NCBI RefSeq assembly: GCF_014205845.1
Contig: NZ_JACHCR010000004.1
Coordinates: 310,001-374,000, forward strand
Direction of reading: 5' to 3'
Origin: Mucilaginibacter cryoferens
GTDB lineage: Bacteria; Bacteroidota; Bacteroidia; Sphingobacteriales; Sphingobacteriaceae
Length of the DNA stretch: 64,000 nucleotides
Shown here: positions 8,211 through 16,284 of the stretch, piece after piece
Numbering within the stretch: position 1 is the first letter of the stretch
Layout of the letters: every line of letters starts with the position of its first letter
The notes under the pieces: generated by a model
Database searches by the model: none
What the model was told of the DNA's origin: nothing
What the model saw: only the letters and a program-made list of their open reading frames with translations
Program-made: the position numbers and the translations under genes

Positions 8211-8863
8211 TGGAGTTAACCTATAAAATTACCGGTGGTGTTTACCTGGTGGTAAACCCGGCCATGGAGAAAAATTTATTACTCCAAAAACTATCTGCCG
8301 CCCTTAAAGGAGGCCTGGCCGCAGTGCAGATCTGGAATAACTGGCCCGATGACGCCGATAAATTAAGCTGGATAGAAGCAGTTGCAGGGCTTACCCGTTT
8401 TTATAAAGTGCCCTTGTTAATTAACCAGGAATGGGAGTTGCTTAAATTGTCGCCTTATTTAAATGGGGTGCATTTTGACGGTACCCCTGCCGGTTTTGAT
8501 GCTATAAGGCAAGCTGTTGGGAGACCATTTTTAGCCGGAATTACCTGTAGCGGTAATTTAGATCATGTTAACTGGGCGCACCATAATCAGTTGGATTATA
8601 TTTCCTTTTGTTCAATGTTTCCCTCACCATCTGCGGGTAGCTGCGATATTGTAATGCCGGCAACGGTAACCCAGGCGCAGGCCATAACGCAGATACCCAT
8701 TTTTGTTTCGGGAGGTATAACGCCCGAAAATATTTTATCGCTTAAGCAAGAGATCTCCTTTGATGGTGTTGCCGCTATCTCCGGAATTTTAAGTGCCGAT
8801 GACCCCGAACAAAAAGTAAAACAATATAAAGATGCACTGTGCATCACAACACCAATACTATGA
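8210..8863 (+). CDS. ThiE/TenI-like TIM-barrel protein with altered active site
   Basis: The start at 8210 overlaps the upstream stop by one base (TAATG); an in-frame ATG at 8201 is possible. The 217-residue product reads as a ThiE/TenI (thiamine phosphate synthase) barrel: GGVYLVV at the start, LNGVHFDG (85-91), DYISFCSMFPSP (129-140), FVSGGITPEN (165-174) and a final FDGVAAISGI. But the pyrophosphate-binding residues of ThiE are changed: the QxRxK loop reads QIWNN (40-44), and the TxTK-type loop reads PSPSAGSC (138-145). It may be a TenI-like or otherwise altered enzyme rather than the coupling enzyme. Riboswitch control supports a thiamine link. Confidence 0.75.
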   Translation: MELTYKITGGVYLVVNPAMEKNLLLQKLSAALKGGLAAVQIWNNWPDDADKLSWIEAVAGLTRFYKVPLLINQEWELLKLSPYLNGVHFDGTPAGFDAIRQAVGRPFLAGITCSGNLDHVNWAHHNQLDYISFCSMFPSPSAGSCDIVMPATVTQAQAITQIPIFVSGGITPENILSLKQEISFDGVAAISGILSADDPEQKVKQYKDALCITTPIL

Positions 8864-9126
8864 AATTGAAAACAATTGAAAAGCTATGCTGTCCCTTTGA
8901 CAAGCACGATCTTGGCTTGCAGGTGCTGGTGAAAGATACCGACCAAAACATTATAGAAGGCATCTTAACCTGCGCAAAATGCAATCGCAAGTACCCGATA
9001 GTTTATGGCGTGCCCATTATGGCCCCCGACGAATACCGGCAGATACAACTGGAGCAACCTATTATGGATCAATGGAAGCTGGAGCATGGCATTACTGATA
9101 CCCAATTATTACCAGAGAGCTTGTAG
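8860..9126 (+). CDS. Trm112-like zinc-ribbon protein, last gene of TPP operon
   Basis: The ATG at 8860 overlaps the previous stop (ATGA), showing translational coupling. The 88-residue protein has the Trm112/YcaR layout: IEKLCCPFDKHDL (6-18), GILTCAKC (34-41) and KYPIVYGVPIMAPDE (44-58), which is the conserved YPI-x-GIP ending. The first zinc knuckle is degenerate: the usual CPxC reads CPFD, so C10/C11 with C38/C41 or D14 would have to hold any metal. Trm112 proteins bind and stabilise class I methyltransferases, which suggests a partnership with the product of 6437-7150. Confidence 0.7.
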   Translation: MKLKTIEKLCCPFDKHDLGLQVLVKDTDQNIIEGILTCAKCNRKYPIVYGVPIMAPDEYRQIQLEQPIMDQWKLEHGITDTQLLPESL

Positions 9127-9151
9127 ATGGGTAGTAACCCTGGTTTATTTA

Positions 9152-9195
9152 AAAGCACAAAACCCGGAAGTATCAACTTCTGGGTTTTGTGCTTT
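9152..9195. terminator. Bidirectional terminator between TPP operon and GH20 gene
   Basis: AAAGCACAAAACCCGGAAG (9152-9170) pairs with CTTCTGGGTTTTGTGCTTT (9177-9195), with one G·T pair. It lies between two convergent genes and has A/T ends on both sides, so it can serve both. Confidence 0.75.
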
Positions 9196-9215
9196 CAAAT
9201 TGCTATGCCTGCGGT

Positions 9216-11480
9216 TTAATAAACAACAACTTCATCTGTAAACATAAAGCCGTTTTTTTCGTTTTTCCCGGTAATCTTTATAAAACGTGCAATATTTCCC
9301 TTGAGGTCGAAGACAAAGGTTTTAAACCTAAGTGTAGGATCGGTATAAGGGACGTCATTGTCGCTTTTTGGAACCGTTTTAAATACTTTTCCATCCTCAG
9401 AAACAGCTACGGTTACCTGCGCGGGGATATAAACACCCGGCCCGGTAGACTGCATGAAGCGGATTTTTAACTGTGATAAAAGTTGAATAGTATCCATATC
9501 AATAGTTACATCAAAATCGCCAAGAAATCCCTGCCATTGTCCATCTCCATAAGTAAGATCGCCTGTTTGCCCGTTTACGAGGGTAATTTCCTTTTGTGCA
9601 GGATAGTTGGTGCTCCAGCTATTGTTATAAATCACTTTTTTACCAATGGCTTTATGGATGTCTACCTGTAGTTCAGCTGTTTTTCCAATTTGTATATCGC
9701 CTTTAAATATTGCAGTTTTAACTATGGCTGTGGCCGATAACGAAATTGGTGCATGATATAAAGGAGAGGTTGCGGTAGGGGCACTGCCATCAACAGTATA
9801 ATGAATTGAGGGTTCAAATTGTTCAGAAGTAATGGTCACCGTTGCTGTTTTTTTATCAATATCAAAGGTTGATAATACGCTAAGCGCTGTTGAAGGAGGG
9901 TAATAGTTGACATTTAAACGCTGCAAAAGCAGGTAATGTTTTTGCAGACGAAGTTGAAAATCATTCCAGCTTTTATTTTTTTCTGCCGTCCAGGCCATCT
10001 CGGCAAGTGCAAGTACCCGTGGGAAAGCCATATACTCAACCTGATTGGAGGTAGGCATATATTCCGTCCACATATTGGCCTGTACACCAAGTATATGTTT
10101 TTGCTTATCTGCATCTATTTGGGTTGCAATGGGGTGGTAAGCGTAAACCTTTTGTAAGGGAAGATAGCCGCCGATGGCCTCTGGCTGTCCAATTGGATTG
10201 GTTTGATAGGCATCAAAATAAAGGTATGCTCCAGGAGTCATAATCACATCATGCCCAGAATTAGCAGCTTCAATTCCACCTTTTTCGCCTCGCCAGCTCA
10301 TAACAGTAGCCTCGGGCGCCAGTCCCCCTTCCAGGATTTCATCCCACCCAATAAGCTTTCGCCCTTTAGACGTTAAATAAGTTTCAATTCTTTTAATGGC
10401 ATAGCTTTGCAATCCATTTTCATCTTTCAGGTTAAAGTCTTTGATGATCTTTTGACATTTTGAACAAGTCTTCCAGGCGCTTTTATCTGCCTCGTCGCCA
10501 CCAATGTGGATGTATTTAGAAGGGAAGATGGACATCACTTCGTCAAGAACATTTTGTAAAAAGGTAAAGGTTTCCTCGTTGCCTATGCAAAATTCAGAAT
10601 TTTTATAAGGCACTCCATAGCAAGATAAATTGGGGTAAGCGGCAAGTACTTCTTCAGAGTGCGCCGGCATTTCTATTTCAGGGATCACCGTAATGCCTCT
10701 CTTTGCTGCATAACTTACCAGGTCTCTGGCCTGGTCTGCAGTATAGAACCCTCCCGATGCTTCGGGGGTACCCATTTCTGCATATTTACGCCCGCTATTC
10801 CACCAGTATTTCCAATTGGCATTGGTTCTCCACGCGGCTTTTTGCGTAAGCTCGGGATACTTTTTGATCTCCAATCGCCAGCCAGCTCCATCGGTTAAGT
10901 GCCAGTGAAAGGTGTTTAGTTTGTATAGAGACATAATGTCTATATATTTCTTTAAAAAAGGAATCGGGAAAAAATTACGGGAAACGTCGAGCATTAGCCC
11001 CCTATATCCGAAAGCCGGACGATCTTCAATCCACACGGCAGGTATTTGGTCTCCATTTTTTCTGGTATAGGCAATTTGTCGTAATGTGGCAATTGCATTA
11101 AGGATAGCCGCTGGCTGATGTGCGGTGATTATTATTCTTTTCGGTTCTACCAGTAAGCGATATGCGTTTTGGGCCAAGGTGTCTTTTTGGTTGGCCCTCA
11201 CCAAAATGATGCCCTGCTTTGGCATTTGTTTTATGGCAGTAAGGGAGATGATTTTTTTGAAATGGATGTAAGGGTGTTCATGAAGTAAATCGGCCGCACC
11301 TATAAATTCATTACTGGAAAATACCTGTGTTTGTGCAGTAAAGGTAAAATGCCCTAACCTGGCTTGTTGTATTAAAGGCTTTGGAATAATAAATAAAGAA
11401 TCCTGGGCAAAAGTAGCGGCCGGAAATAAATAAAACAATATAGCAGCAGAAATACCTGCCGCCCATTTGGCTCTTTTCAT
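9216..11480 (-). CDS. Secreted beta-N-acetylhexosaminidase, GH20
   Basis: The start is placed at the ATG at 11480 (MKRAKWAAG), which begins the signal peptide; an upstream in-frame GTG adds eight residues. The 754-residue product has a GH20b-like N-terminal domain (about 30-150), then the GH20 barrel. DVSRNFFP, NTFHWHLTDGAGWR and HIGGDEADKSAW carry the expected sites; the catalytic pair is D329-E330 in GGDEA. A CHB_HEX_C/FN3-like part and a discoidin-like beta-sandwich follow (about 540-754). It removes terminal GlcNAc or GalNAc from chitin- or glycan-derived oligosaccharides in the periplasm or at the surface. No PUL neighbours are present. Confidence 0.92.
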   Translation of the reverse strand: MKRAKWAAGISAAILFYLFPAATFAQDSLFIIPKPLIQQARLGHFTFTAQTQVFSSNEFIGAADLLHEHPYIHFKKIISLTAIKQMPKQGIILVRANQKDTLAQNAYRLLVEPKRIIITAHQPAAILNAIATLRQIAYTRKNGDQIPAVWIEDRPAFGYRGLMLDVSRNFFPIPFLKKYIDIMSLYKLNTFHWHLTDGAGWRLEIKKYPELTQKAAWRTNANWKYWWNSGRKYAEMGTPEASGGFYTADQARDLVSYAAKRGITVIPEIEMPAHSEEVLAAYPNLSCYGVPYKNSEFCIGNEETFTFLQNVLDEVMSIFPSKYIHIGGDEADKSAWKTCSKCQKIIKDFNLKDENGLQSYAIKRIETYLTSKGRKLIGWDEILEGGLAPEATVMSWRGEKGGIEAANSGHDVIMTPGAYLYFDAYQTNPIGQPEAIGGYLPLQKVYAYHPIATQIDADKQKHILGVQANMWTEYMPTSNQVEYMAFPRVLALAEMAWTAEKNKSWNDFQLRLQKHYLLLQRLNVNYYPPSTALSVLSTFDIDKKTATVTITSEQFEPSIHYTVDGSAPTATSPLYHAPISLSATAIVKTAIFKGDIQIGKTAELQVDIHKAIGKKVIYNNSWSTNYPAQKEITLVNGQTGDLTYGDGQWQGFLGDFDVTIDMDTIQLLSQLKIRFMQSTGPGVYIPAQVTVAVSEDGKVFKTVPKSDNDVPYTDPTLRFKTFVFDLKGNIARFIKITGKNEKNGFMFTDEVVVY

Positions 11481-11700
11481 TAAGTTTGGGTTTGTGCGAA
11501 CCAAAACTACATTTTTTTCATCGACACTAATGGATTGGTAATATATAATACCGGGGAGATCGCTTTAAAATACCACATCATTTGAATGATGATACGGCCT
11601 CTTCGTTGGTGGCTTACTGGTCTATTCTCGAATTATTTTATGAAAGACCTGAGAAGTTTAGCAGTTTTAATTTAATATATCACCCAAGTTGAGATTAATA

Positions 11701-12027
11701 TCATTGAGTTTTTTCTAAATATCGATCGTAAAAGGCCCCTGTCCCTTTGGCATCAATTCTACCAACAATTACCTGGACTGAGCTTTTACTGATGTCAAAA
11801 TCGGGTTGTAGATGCAAATGTTCTCTTGCACCAATCGGAAGGACCGCTATGCTGTCTTGATTTAAGTCTGCTATTTTTATCAGGAGTTTTGCAAAAGACC
11901 TCAATCCTTCAGGGTCACCATGAATTAATACCTCTTGCCACTTTTGTATCTCGCCTTCAAATTCATCTTCATTATCCACAACAAAAACATCTAAATGGCC
12001 TGTCATTTCTGATTTGTATTTTTTCAT
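11701..12027 (-). CDS. Uncharacterised protein, possibly Imm32-like immunity protein
   Basis: This 108-residue soluble acidic protein has no signal peptide. The central part, LIHGDPEGLRSFAKLLIKIA (about 34-53), resembles the GxPEGLxxLAxxL signature of the Imm32 immunity family, and REHLHLQPDFDIS fits the later histidine-containing strand of that family. No toxin gene is adjacent; it could be an orphan immunity gene. The family assignment is tentative. Confidence 0.5.
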   Translation of the reverse strand: MKKYKSEMTGHLDVFVVDNEDEFEGEIQKWQEVLIHGDPEGLRSFAKLLIKIADLNQDSIAVLPIGAREHLHLQPDFDISKSSVQVIVGRIDAKGTGAFYDRYLEKTQ

Positions 12028-12140
12028 AATTTAATTGGTTTCATGTTTTGACGAGTCTACAGCTTATGTCCTTTTCGCAGTACCATCAATATACAAAAAG
12101 AATTTAAAAGCAAAAAACGTAAACCTTTCGGCTTAAAGTG

Positions 12141-12210
12141 TAGCGGCGGCAGGATCGAACTGCCGTTTGTTGGCTAACGAATATGGATACTATGCTCTAA
12201 TCATCTGGGG
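12141..12210 (-). pseudogene. Decayed tRNA-Met copy (copy A)
   Basis: Read on the minus strand, this ends in the same T-arm and acceptor sequence as the intact tRNA (CGGCAGTTCGATCCTGC, then CCGCTACA) and keeps a D-arm-like AGATGATTAGAGC. The anticodon stem-loop is scrambled, the 5' acceptor strand is lost, and one acceptor base is missing. It starts four bases beyond the stop codon of the GIY-YIG gene. Confidence 0.7.
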
Positions 12211-12213
12211 CTA

Positions 12214-12474
12214 TTAAATTGGGGGGGGAATAATATTCCGAATAAATTTCCTGCCGTTTGAAGATTTAAGTTGCTTTTCGCGCCTTATGGCTTCTGATTT
12301 TGTCGGAAACTCCTCGGTATACGCTATCACCCAAGGGCGGTATTTGATAGTGTGCCCCTTTGTGGCTAACTCATTATGAGAAAGAAAACGATTGTCCAGG
12401 TTTGAAGTATAACCAATATAAATTTGGTTAAAAGTGGGTGAGTATAAAACGTATACTGTGAACATAAAAGGCAA
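12214..12474 (-). CDS. GIY-YIG nuclease family protein (YhbQ/UPF0213-like)
   Basis: This 86-residue single-domain protein has the GIY-YIG core: VYVLYSPTFNQIYIGYTSNL (7-26) gives the two tyrosine-containing strands, DNRFLSHN holds the catalytic arginine, and AIRREKQLKSS contains the conserved glutamate/lysine helix. Such small nuclease-like proteins are common in Bacteroidota and their role is unclear. It lies between an intact tRNA-Met and a decayed copy. The C-terminus is encoded across a run of eight G (12221-12228). Confidence 0.88.
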   Translation of the reverse strand: MPFMFTVYVLYSPTFNQIYIGYTSNLDNRFLSHNELATKGHTIKYRPWVIAYTEEFPTKSEAIRREKQLKSSNGRKFIRNIIPPPI

Positions 12475-12481
12475 TATACAA

Positions 12482-12505
12482 GAAAAGCCACTCTTTCGAG
12501 TGGCC
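12482..12505 (-). terminator. Hairpin downstream of tRNA-Met
   Basis: On the minus strand GGCCACTC-GAAA-GAGTGGC is followed by TTTTCT. It has a GAAA tetraloop and lies 12 bases after the tRNA 3' end, so it should end the tRNA transcript before the GIY-YIG gene. Confidence 0.75.
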
Positions 12506-12516
12506 TTCTGCCATTG

Positions 12517-12590
12517 TAGCGGGGAGCAGGATCGAACTGCCGACCTTAGGGTTATGAATCCTACGCTCTAACCATCTGAGCTACCCCGCC
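12517..12590 (-). tRNA. tRNA-Met (CAT anticodon)
   Basis: A full cloverleaf folds on the minus strand over 74 bases. The acceptor GGCGGGG pairs with CCCCGCT (G·U at the first pair). The D arm is GCTC...GAGC. The anticodon loop is TTCATAA with CAT, and the T arm is GGCAG-TTCGATC-CTGCT. The 3' CCA is not encoded. An elongator type is suggested by the normal first base pair, though initiator or lysidine-modified Ile types cannot be excluded by eye. Confidence 0.9.
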
Positions 12591-12601
12591 GTTTTTATTT
12601 T

Positions 12602-12622
12602 AAAACTCAAGTCGCTTGAGTT
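12602..12622 (-). terminator. Hairpin between the tRNA half and the intact tRNA
   Basis: On the minus strand ACTCAAG-CGA-CTTGAGT is followed by TTTAAAAT, a terminator-like layout. It would end any transcript from the upstream tRNA-like fragment. Confidence 0.5.
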
Positions 12623-12648
12623 GTTTTGTCTTTAATCAAGGACTGCCG

Positions 12649-12702
12649 TCCGTTAATTAACGGATATGAATCCTACGCTCTAACCATCTGAGCTACCCCG
12701 CC
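12649..12702 (-). pseudogene. tRNA-Met 5'-half copy (copy B)
   Basis: Bases 12666-12702 on the minus strand are identical to the first 37 bases of the intact tRNA-Met, through the CAT anticodon. The sequence then departs into the palindrome TCCGTTAATTAACGGA (12649-12664). The 3' half is missing, apart from a short CGGCAGT stretch beyond the palindrome. A partial duplication is the simplest reading. Confidence 0.75.
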
Positions 12703-12905
12703 GTTTGTTTTCTGCCTATGTGCGCTTGATGCGTTTTTGGCGCCGTTTTAAGTTAATTCTCTGTTTTAATGGTTGTTAAAAAGAGTAGCCATGTTTATAA
12801 AACAATGCGCTTCCTTAAAAAGGTTTGCAAATATAGCAGAAATTCGTTTTCTTTAGAAAAAATGTTAACATTTACTGCATAATCGTTTTTCAAGTATAAA
12901 CCTCG

Positions 12906-13286
12906 ATGTCCGAAAAAAAGAAATTTACTATTGAATATGAGATAAAATCATCTCCCAGAATACTGTTCACCTTCTTAAATGAGCCTAACGGGTTAGCGCA
13001 ATGGTTTGCTGATGATGTTAATTTTCGCGATCAGGTTTTTACCTTTACCTGGGATGGCGAACCTCAAAAAGCCAAACTGATAACCATAAAAGAAAATAAG
13101 CTGGTACGCTTTAAATGGGTAGACGACGAGCCGCAATGCTATTTTGAAATGGAAATTTTGCAGGATGAACTTACCAATGATGTTGCCCTGAGCATTACCG
13201 ATTTTGCAACTGAAGATCAGATTGCCGAGCGTAAACTTATTTGGGATAACCAGATTGATTACCTCATAAGCGTATTGGGCGCATAA
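12906..13286 (+). CDS. START-like domain protein (START_2 / AHSA1-like)
   Basis: This 126-residue soluble protein reads as a helix-grip fold: FTIEYEIKSSPRILFTFL forms the first strand and helix, GLAQWFADDV (30-39) is the typical AHSA1-type turn, TFTWDGEPQKAKLI follows, and a C-terminal helix ends the domain (QIAERKLIWDNQIDYLISVL). Relatives occur widely in Bacteroidota with unknown ligand. The gene is upstream of the LptF/G gene on the same strand, with a promoter-like gap between them. Confidence 0.8.
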   Translation: MSEKKKFTIEYEIKSSPRILFTFLNEPNGLAQWFADDVNFRDQVFTFTWDGEPQKAKLITIKENKLVRFKWVDDEPQCYFEMEILQDELTNDVALSITDFATEDQIAERKLIWDNQIDYLISVLGA

Positions 13287-13304
13287 GGCCAACTTAATTT
13301 TAGC

Positions 13305-13333
13305 TAATTTTGTATTGTGAAACGCTAATTTTG
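13305..13333 (+). promoter_or_regulatory. Two TAATTTTG -7-like elements before the permease gene
   Basis: GCTAATTTTG occurs twice, with TAATTTTG at 13305-13312 and 13326-13333; both match the Bacteroidota -7 consensus TAnnTTTG. The second lies 64 bases before the start codon. No good -33 element is evident. Confidence 0.35.
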
Positions 13334-13397
13334 CGTTAATGAAAATTAACACATATAACTGTGCGCTTTTTACCCTGTTAAAATACAAATTGCCTCA

Positions 13398-14822
13398 ATG
13401 AAGAAGATCCATCTTTTACTGCTTAAATCATTTATACGGCCGTTTGTAAGTACACTCTTCATTGTAATGTTTGTGTTGTTGATGTTGTTTTTGTTTAAAT
13501 ACATCGACGATTTAATTGGCAAGGGCTTTGCATGGTACACCATTCTGGAGTTAATGATGTATAACTCGGCCACCAATGTGGCCATGGCCCTGCCTTTATC
13601 GGTACTGCTCTCCACCATCATGACTTACGGAGCGCTTGGCGAAAATTACGAGTTGGTAGCTATTAAAGCCGCAGGTATATCTCTGCGCAGGGCCATGTAC
13701 CCTATGATAGTTATTGTAACTATACTGAGTATCGCAGCCTTCCTTTTTTCTGACTACATGTTGCCGGTGGCCAACCTTAAATATTATTCGCTGTTGTATG
13801 ATGCGCGTAAGCAAAAATCGGCCGATCTGCTGCCAGAAATGATCTTTAGTTCCAGCTTTCCGGGTTATACCATTCGGGTGGCAAAAAAAGATCCGGATGG
13901 GCAAAGGCTATACGGGATCATGATATACAAAAAGAATGAACCCGATAATAATACCGAAGTAACCATGGCCCGCGAAGGTACCATGTACCGTACCATGGGC
14001 GATAAATACCTTGTTTTAAAATTGAAGGATGGTGTAAACTATACCGAATCGAGGAGTGATGGTGCAAACTATAATGTACGGCAACGCTTAACCCGTTTTA
14101 GGTTTAAAACAAGGGAGGATAAGTTCGATCTGTCGAGTTTTAAGCTTAGCCGCACGGATGAAAATGAGTTTAAGTCGGCATCAGAAATGATGAACCTTAA
14201 GCAATTAAGAAAATTTGTGGATTCAAGTGAGCGTGCTGTCGACGCTGCTGTAGCCTTAAATTACAGGCTCATCACCCCTTATATTAAGTACTTTAATGTA
14301 CCGGTAAAAACTCCCAAAAACATAAAATACATCCCGGCAGATAAGGATGTGTTAAAAAGTATGAAGCTGAACGATCAGGTGATGGCTTTATCAAGCGCTT
14401 CGTCAGAGGTTCGTTCGATAAAAGATCTGTTGAAAAATCGTACAGATAAATATAATGGCGATTCGGCAAACATACGCCGTTATGCCGCGGGTGAGCAAAA
14501 GAAGTTTACACTTTCTGCGGCCTGCATTGCTTTGTTTTTAATAGGCGCTCCTCTTGGTGCCATCATCCGTAAAGGAGGCCTGGGTTTACCGGTGGTAATT
14601 TCGGTTATATTTTTCCTCATCTATTATATCATATCAACCATTGGCGAAAAATCTGTAAAGGCGGGTAATGTGAATACATTTTTCGGTATGTGGATAGCTA
14701 TCATTGTTTTAACGCCGATAGGATTGTTTTTATCCTACAAGGCCGCTACAGATTCGGTGATATTTGATATGGAATCCTATAAACGGTTTTTTAACAAACT
14801 TCTTAAGCGCAAAGCCGCTTAG
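13398..14822 (+). CDS. LptF/LptG-family permease (YjgP/YjgQ)
   Basis: This 474-residue inner-membrane protein belongs to the permease family that, with LptB, extracts lipopolysaccharide and passes it to the periplasmic bridge. Three N-terminal membrane segments (about 10-35, 50-80, 95-125) are followed by a periplasmic beta-jellyroll region (about 125-370) and three C-terminal segments (about 370-460, with SAACIALFLIGAPLGAIIRK). This 3+3 layout is that of LptF/LptG. MALPLSVLLSTIMTYGALGE is the typical conserved segment. Whether it is LptF or LptG cannot be told. The loop is longer than in E. coli, as is common in Bacteroidota. Confidence 0.88.
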   Translation: MKKIHLLLLKSFIRPFVSTLFIVMFVLLMLFLFKYIDDLIGKGFAWYTILELMMYNSATNVAMALPLSVLLSTIMTYGALGENYELVAIKAAGISLRRAMYPMIVIVTILSIAAFLFSDYMLPVANLKYYSLLYDARKQKSADLLPEMIFSSSFPGYTIRVAKKDPDGQRLYGIMIYKKNEPDNNTEVTMAREGTMYRTMGDKYLVLKLKDGVNYTESRSDGANYNVRQRLTRFRFKTREDKFDLSSFKLSRTDENEFKSASEMMNLKQLRKFVDSSERAVDAAVALNYRLITPYIKYFNVPVKTPKNIKYIPADKDVLKSMKLNDQVMALSSASSEVRSIKDLLKNRTDKYNGDSANIRRYAAGEQKKFTLSAACIALFLIGAPLGAIIRKGGLGLPVVISVIFFLIYYIISTIGEKSVKAGNVNTFFGMWIAIIVLTPIGLFLSYKAATDSVIFDMESYKRFFNKLLKRKAA

Positions 14823-14885
14823 TTTACGCCTGTTGCCGGGCCAATCATTTTACACAGTGCCGACCGGAATCATTTGAATATAGAT

Positions 14886-14893
14886 TAAATTTG
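14886..14893 (+). promoter_or_regulatory. -7-like element upstream of ribBA
   Basis: TAAATTTG fits the TAnnTTTG consensus and lies 58 bases before the ribBA start codon. No clear -33 element is found at normal spacing. Confidence 0.35.
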
Positions 14894-14951
14894 TTTAAAC
14901 TTTAATACACCGTGGCAGCCTTTTAAGCATGCCGTACGTAATACTTACACA

Positions 14952-16157
14952 ATGTTAAATACAATACAAGAAGCTATCGAAGATATACGGTCAGGCAAAA
15001 TGATCATTGTGGTTGATGATGAGGACAGAGAAAATGAGGGTGATTTTTTAACCGCCGCACGTAATGCAACTCCCGAAGCTATAAATTTTATGGTGCGCTA
15101 TGGCCGTGGCCTGGTGTGCGCCCCTATTACTGTTGATAGAGCCCGCGAATTACAGCTCGAGCCTATGGTAAGTCATAACACCACCTCGCACGAAACCAAT
15201 TTTACAGTTTCTGTTGATTTGCTTGGCCATGGCTGTACAACCGGTATTTCGGCTACCGACCGTTCAAAAACATCACTGGCCTTAATTGATCCGGCTATAA
15301 AACCCCAGGATCTTGGTCGCCCGGGTCATATTTTTCCGCTGATAGCTAAAGATGGTGGAGTATTACGCAGGGCAGGGCATACCGAAGCGGCTATTGATTT
15401 AGCTGTTTTGGCCGGTTTTGAACCAGCCGGTGTAATATGCGAAATTATGAAGGAAGATGGCGATATGGCCCGCCTGCCCGATCTGTTGGTTATGGCAAAG
15501 GAGTTTGATCTTAAGATCATCTCGATAAAAGATCTGATAGCCTACCGTTTAAATGCCGAAACTTTGGTTAAAAAAGAGGTATCGGTTAAAATGCCTACCG
15601 AGTGGGGCGATTTTGAAATGATAGCTTATACCCAGCTGGATACCGGCGAAAATCACCTGGCCCTTGTAAAAGGCACGTGGGAGCCTGGTGAAGCCGTTTT
15701 AACACGTGTGCATAGCTCATGTGTAACCGGCGATATTTTTGGCTCATGCCGTTGCGATTGTGGTCCGCAGCTGCATAAGGCTATGGAGATGATTAGCAAA
15801 GAGGGCAAAGGGGTTGTGGTTTATATGAACCAGGAGGGCAGGGGCATTGGCCTTATCAATAAATTAAAGGCCTACCATTTGCAGGAAAACGGTTACGACA
15901 CCGTTGAAGCCAATGTTAAACTGGGCTTTAAAATGGACCAGCGCGATTATGGTATCGGCGCACAGATCTTACGCAGCTTGGGTATCTCAAAAATGAAACT
16001 GATGACTAATAACCCTAAAAAACGGGCTGGCTTAATTGGTTACGGTTTAGAGGTGGTTGAAAATGTGCCTATCGAAATAGCATCAAACCCACATAACGAA
16101 TTATACCTGCGTACCAAACGTGATAAAATGGATCACGCCATTATGCGCGATCACTGA
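14952..16157 (+). CDS. ribBA: Bifunctional DHBP synthase / GTP cyclohydrolase II
   Basis: This 401-residue fusion supplies both starting blocks of riboflavin. The N-terminal RibB domain (1-200) makes 3,4-dihydroxy-2-butanone 4-phosphate from ribulose 5-phosphate; [10 protein letters not shown] (22-31) carries its acidic metal site. The C-terminal RibA domain (205-401) opens GTP; zinc ligands are C257, C268 and C270 in [16 protein letters not shown], and NQEGRGIGL is the catalytic/GTP segment. All key residues are present in both halves. No other rib gene is adjacent and no FMN riboswitch was seen upstream. Confidence 0.97.
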   Translation: MLNTIQEAIEDIRSGKMIIVVDDEDRENEGDFLTAARNATPEAINFMVRYGRGLVCAPITVDRARELQLEPMVSHNTTSHETNFTVSVDLLGHGCTTGISATDRSKTSLALIDPAIKPQDLGRPGHIFPLIAKDGGVLRRAGHTEAAIDLAVLAGFEPAGVICEIMKEDGDMARLPDLLVMAKEFDLKIISIKDLIAYRLNAETLVKKEVSVKMPTEWGDFEMIAYTQLDTGENHLALVKGTWEPGEAVLTRVHSSCVTGDIFGSCRCDCGPQLHKAMEMISKEGKGVVVYMNQEGRGIGLINKLKAYHLQENGYDTVEANVKLGFKMDQRDYGIGAQILRSLGISKMKLMTNNPKKRAGLIGYGLEVVENVPIEIASNPHNELYLRTKRDKMDHAIMRDH

Positions 16158-16176
16158 AGATAGATGTGCAGATTTC

Positions 16177-16216
16177 AGATGTGCAGATGTTGTTAAAACG
16201 TCTGCACATCTTTTTT
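16177..16216 (+). terminator. Terminator after ribBA
   Basis: AGATGTGCAGA (16177-16187) pairs with TCTGCACATCT (16201-16211), followed by TTTTT. A third partial copy (AGATGTGCAGA at 16162-16172) and an inverted one near 16266 show that this is part of a small repeat family. Confidence 0.8.
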
Positions 16217-16284
16217 GAATCAGTATTTTGACTACTAGTGTATTTACAACTTGGGCATCTTCAATTCATCTGCACATTTGAAAT

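Noticed and set aside
9005..9241. ORF running over the end of the TPP operon
   Set aside because: A shadow frame of the Trm112-like gene that reads through the terminator hairpin.
12221..12228. Run of eight G as a phase-variation site in the GIY-YIG gene
   Set aside because: It lies only a few codons before the stop, so slippage would change just the tail; no evidence of switching.
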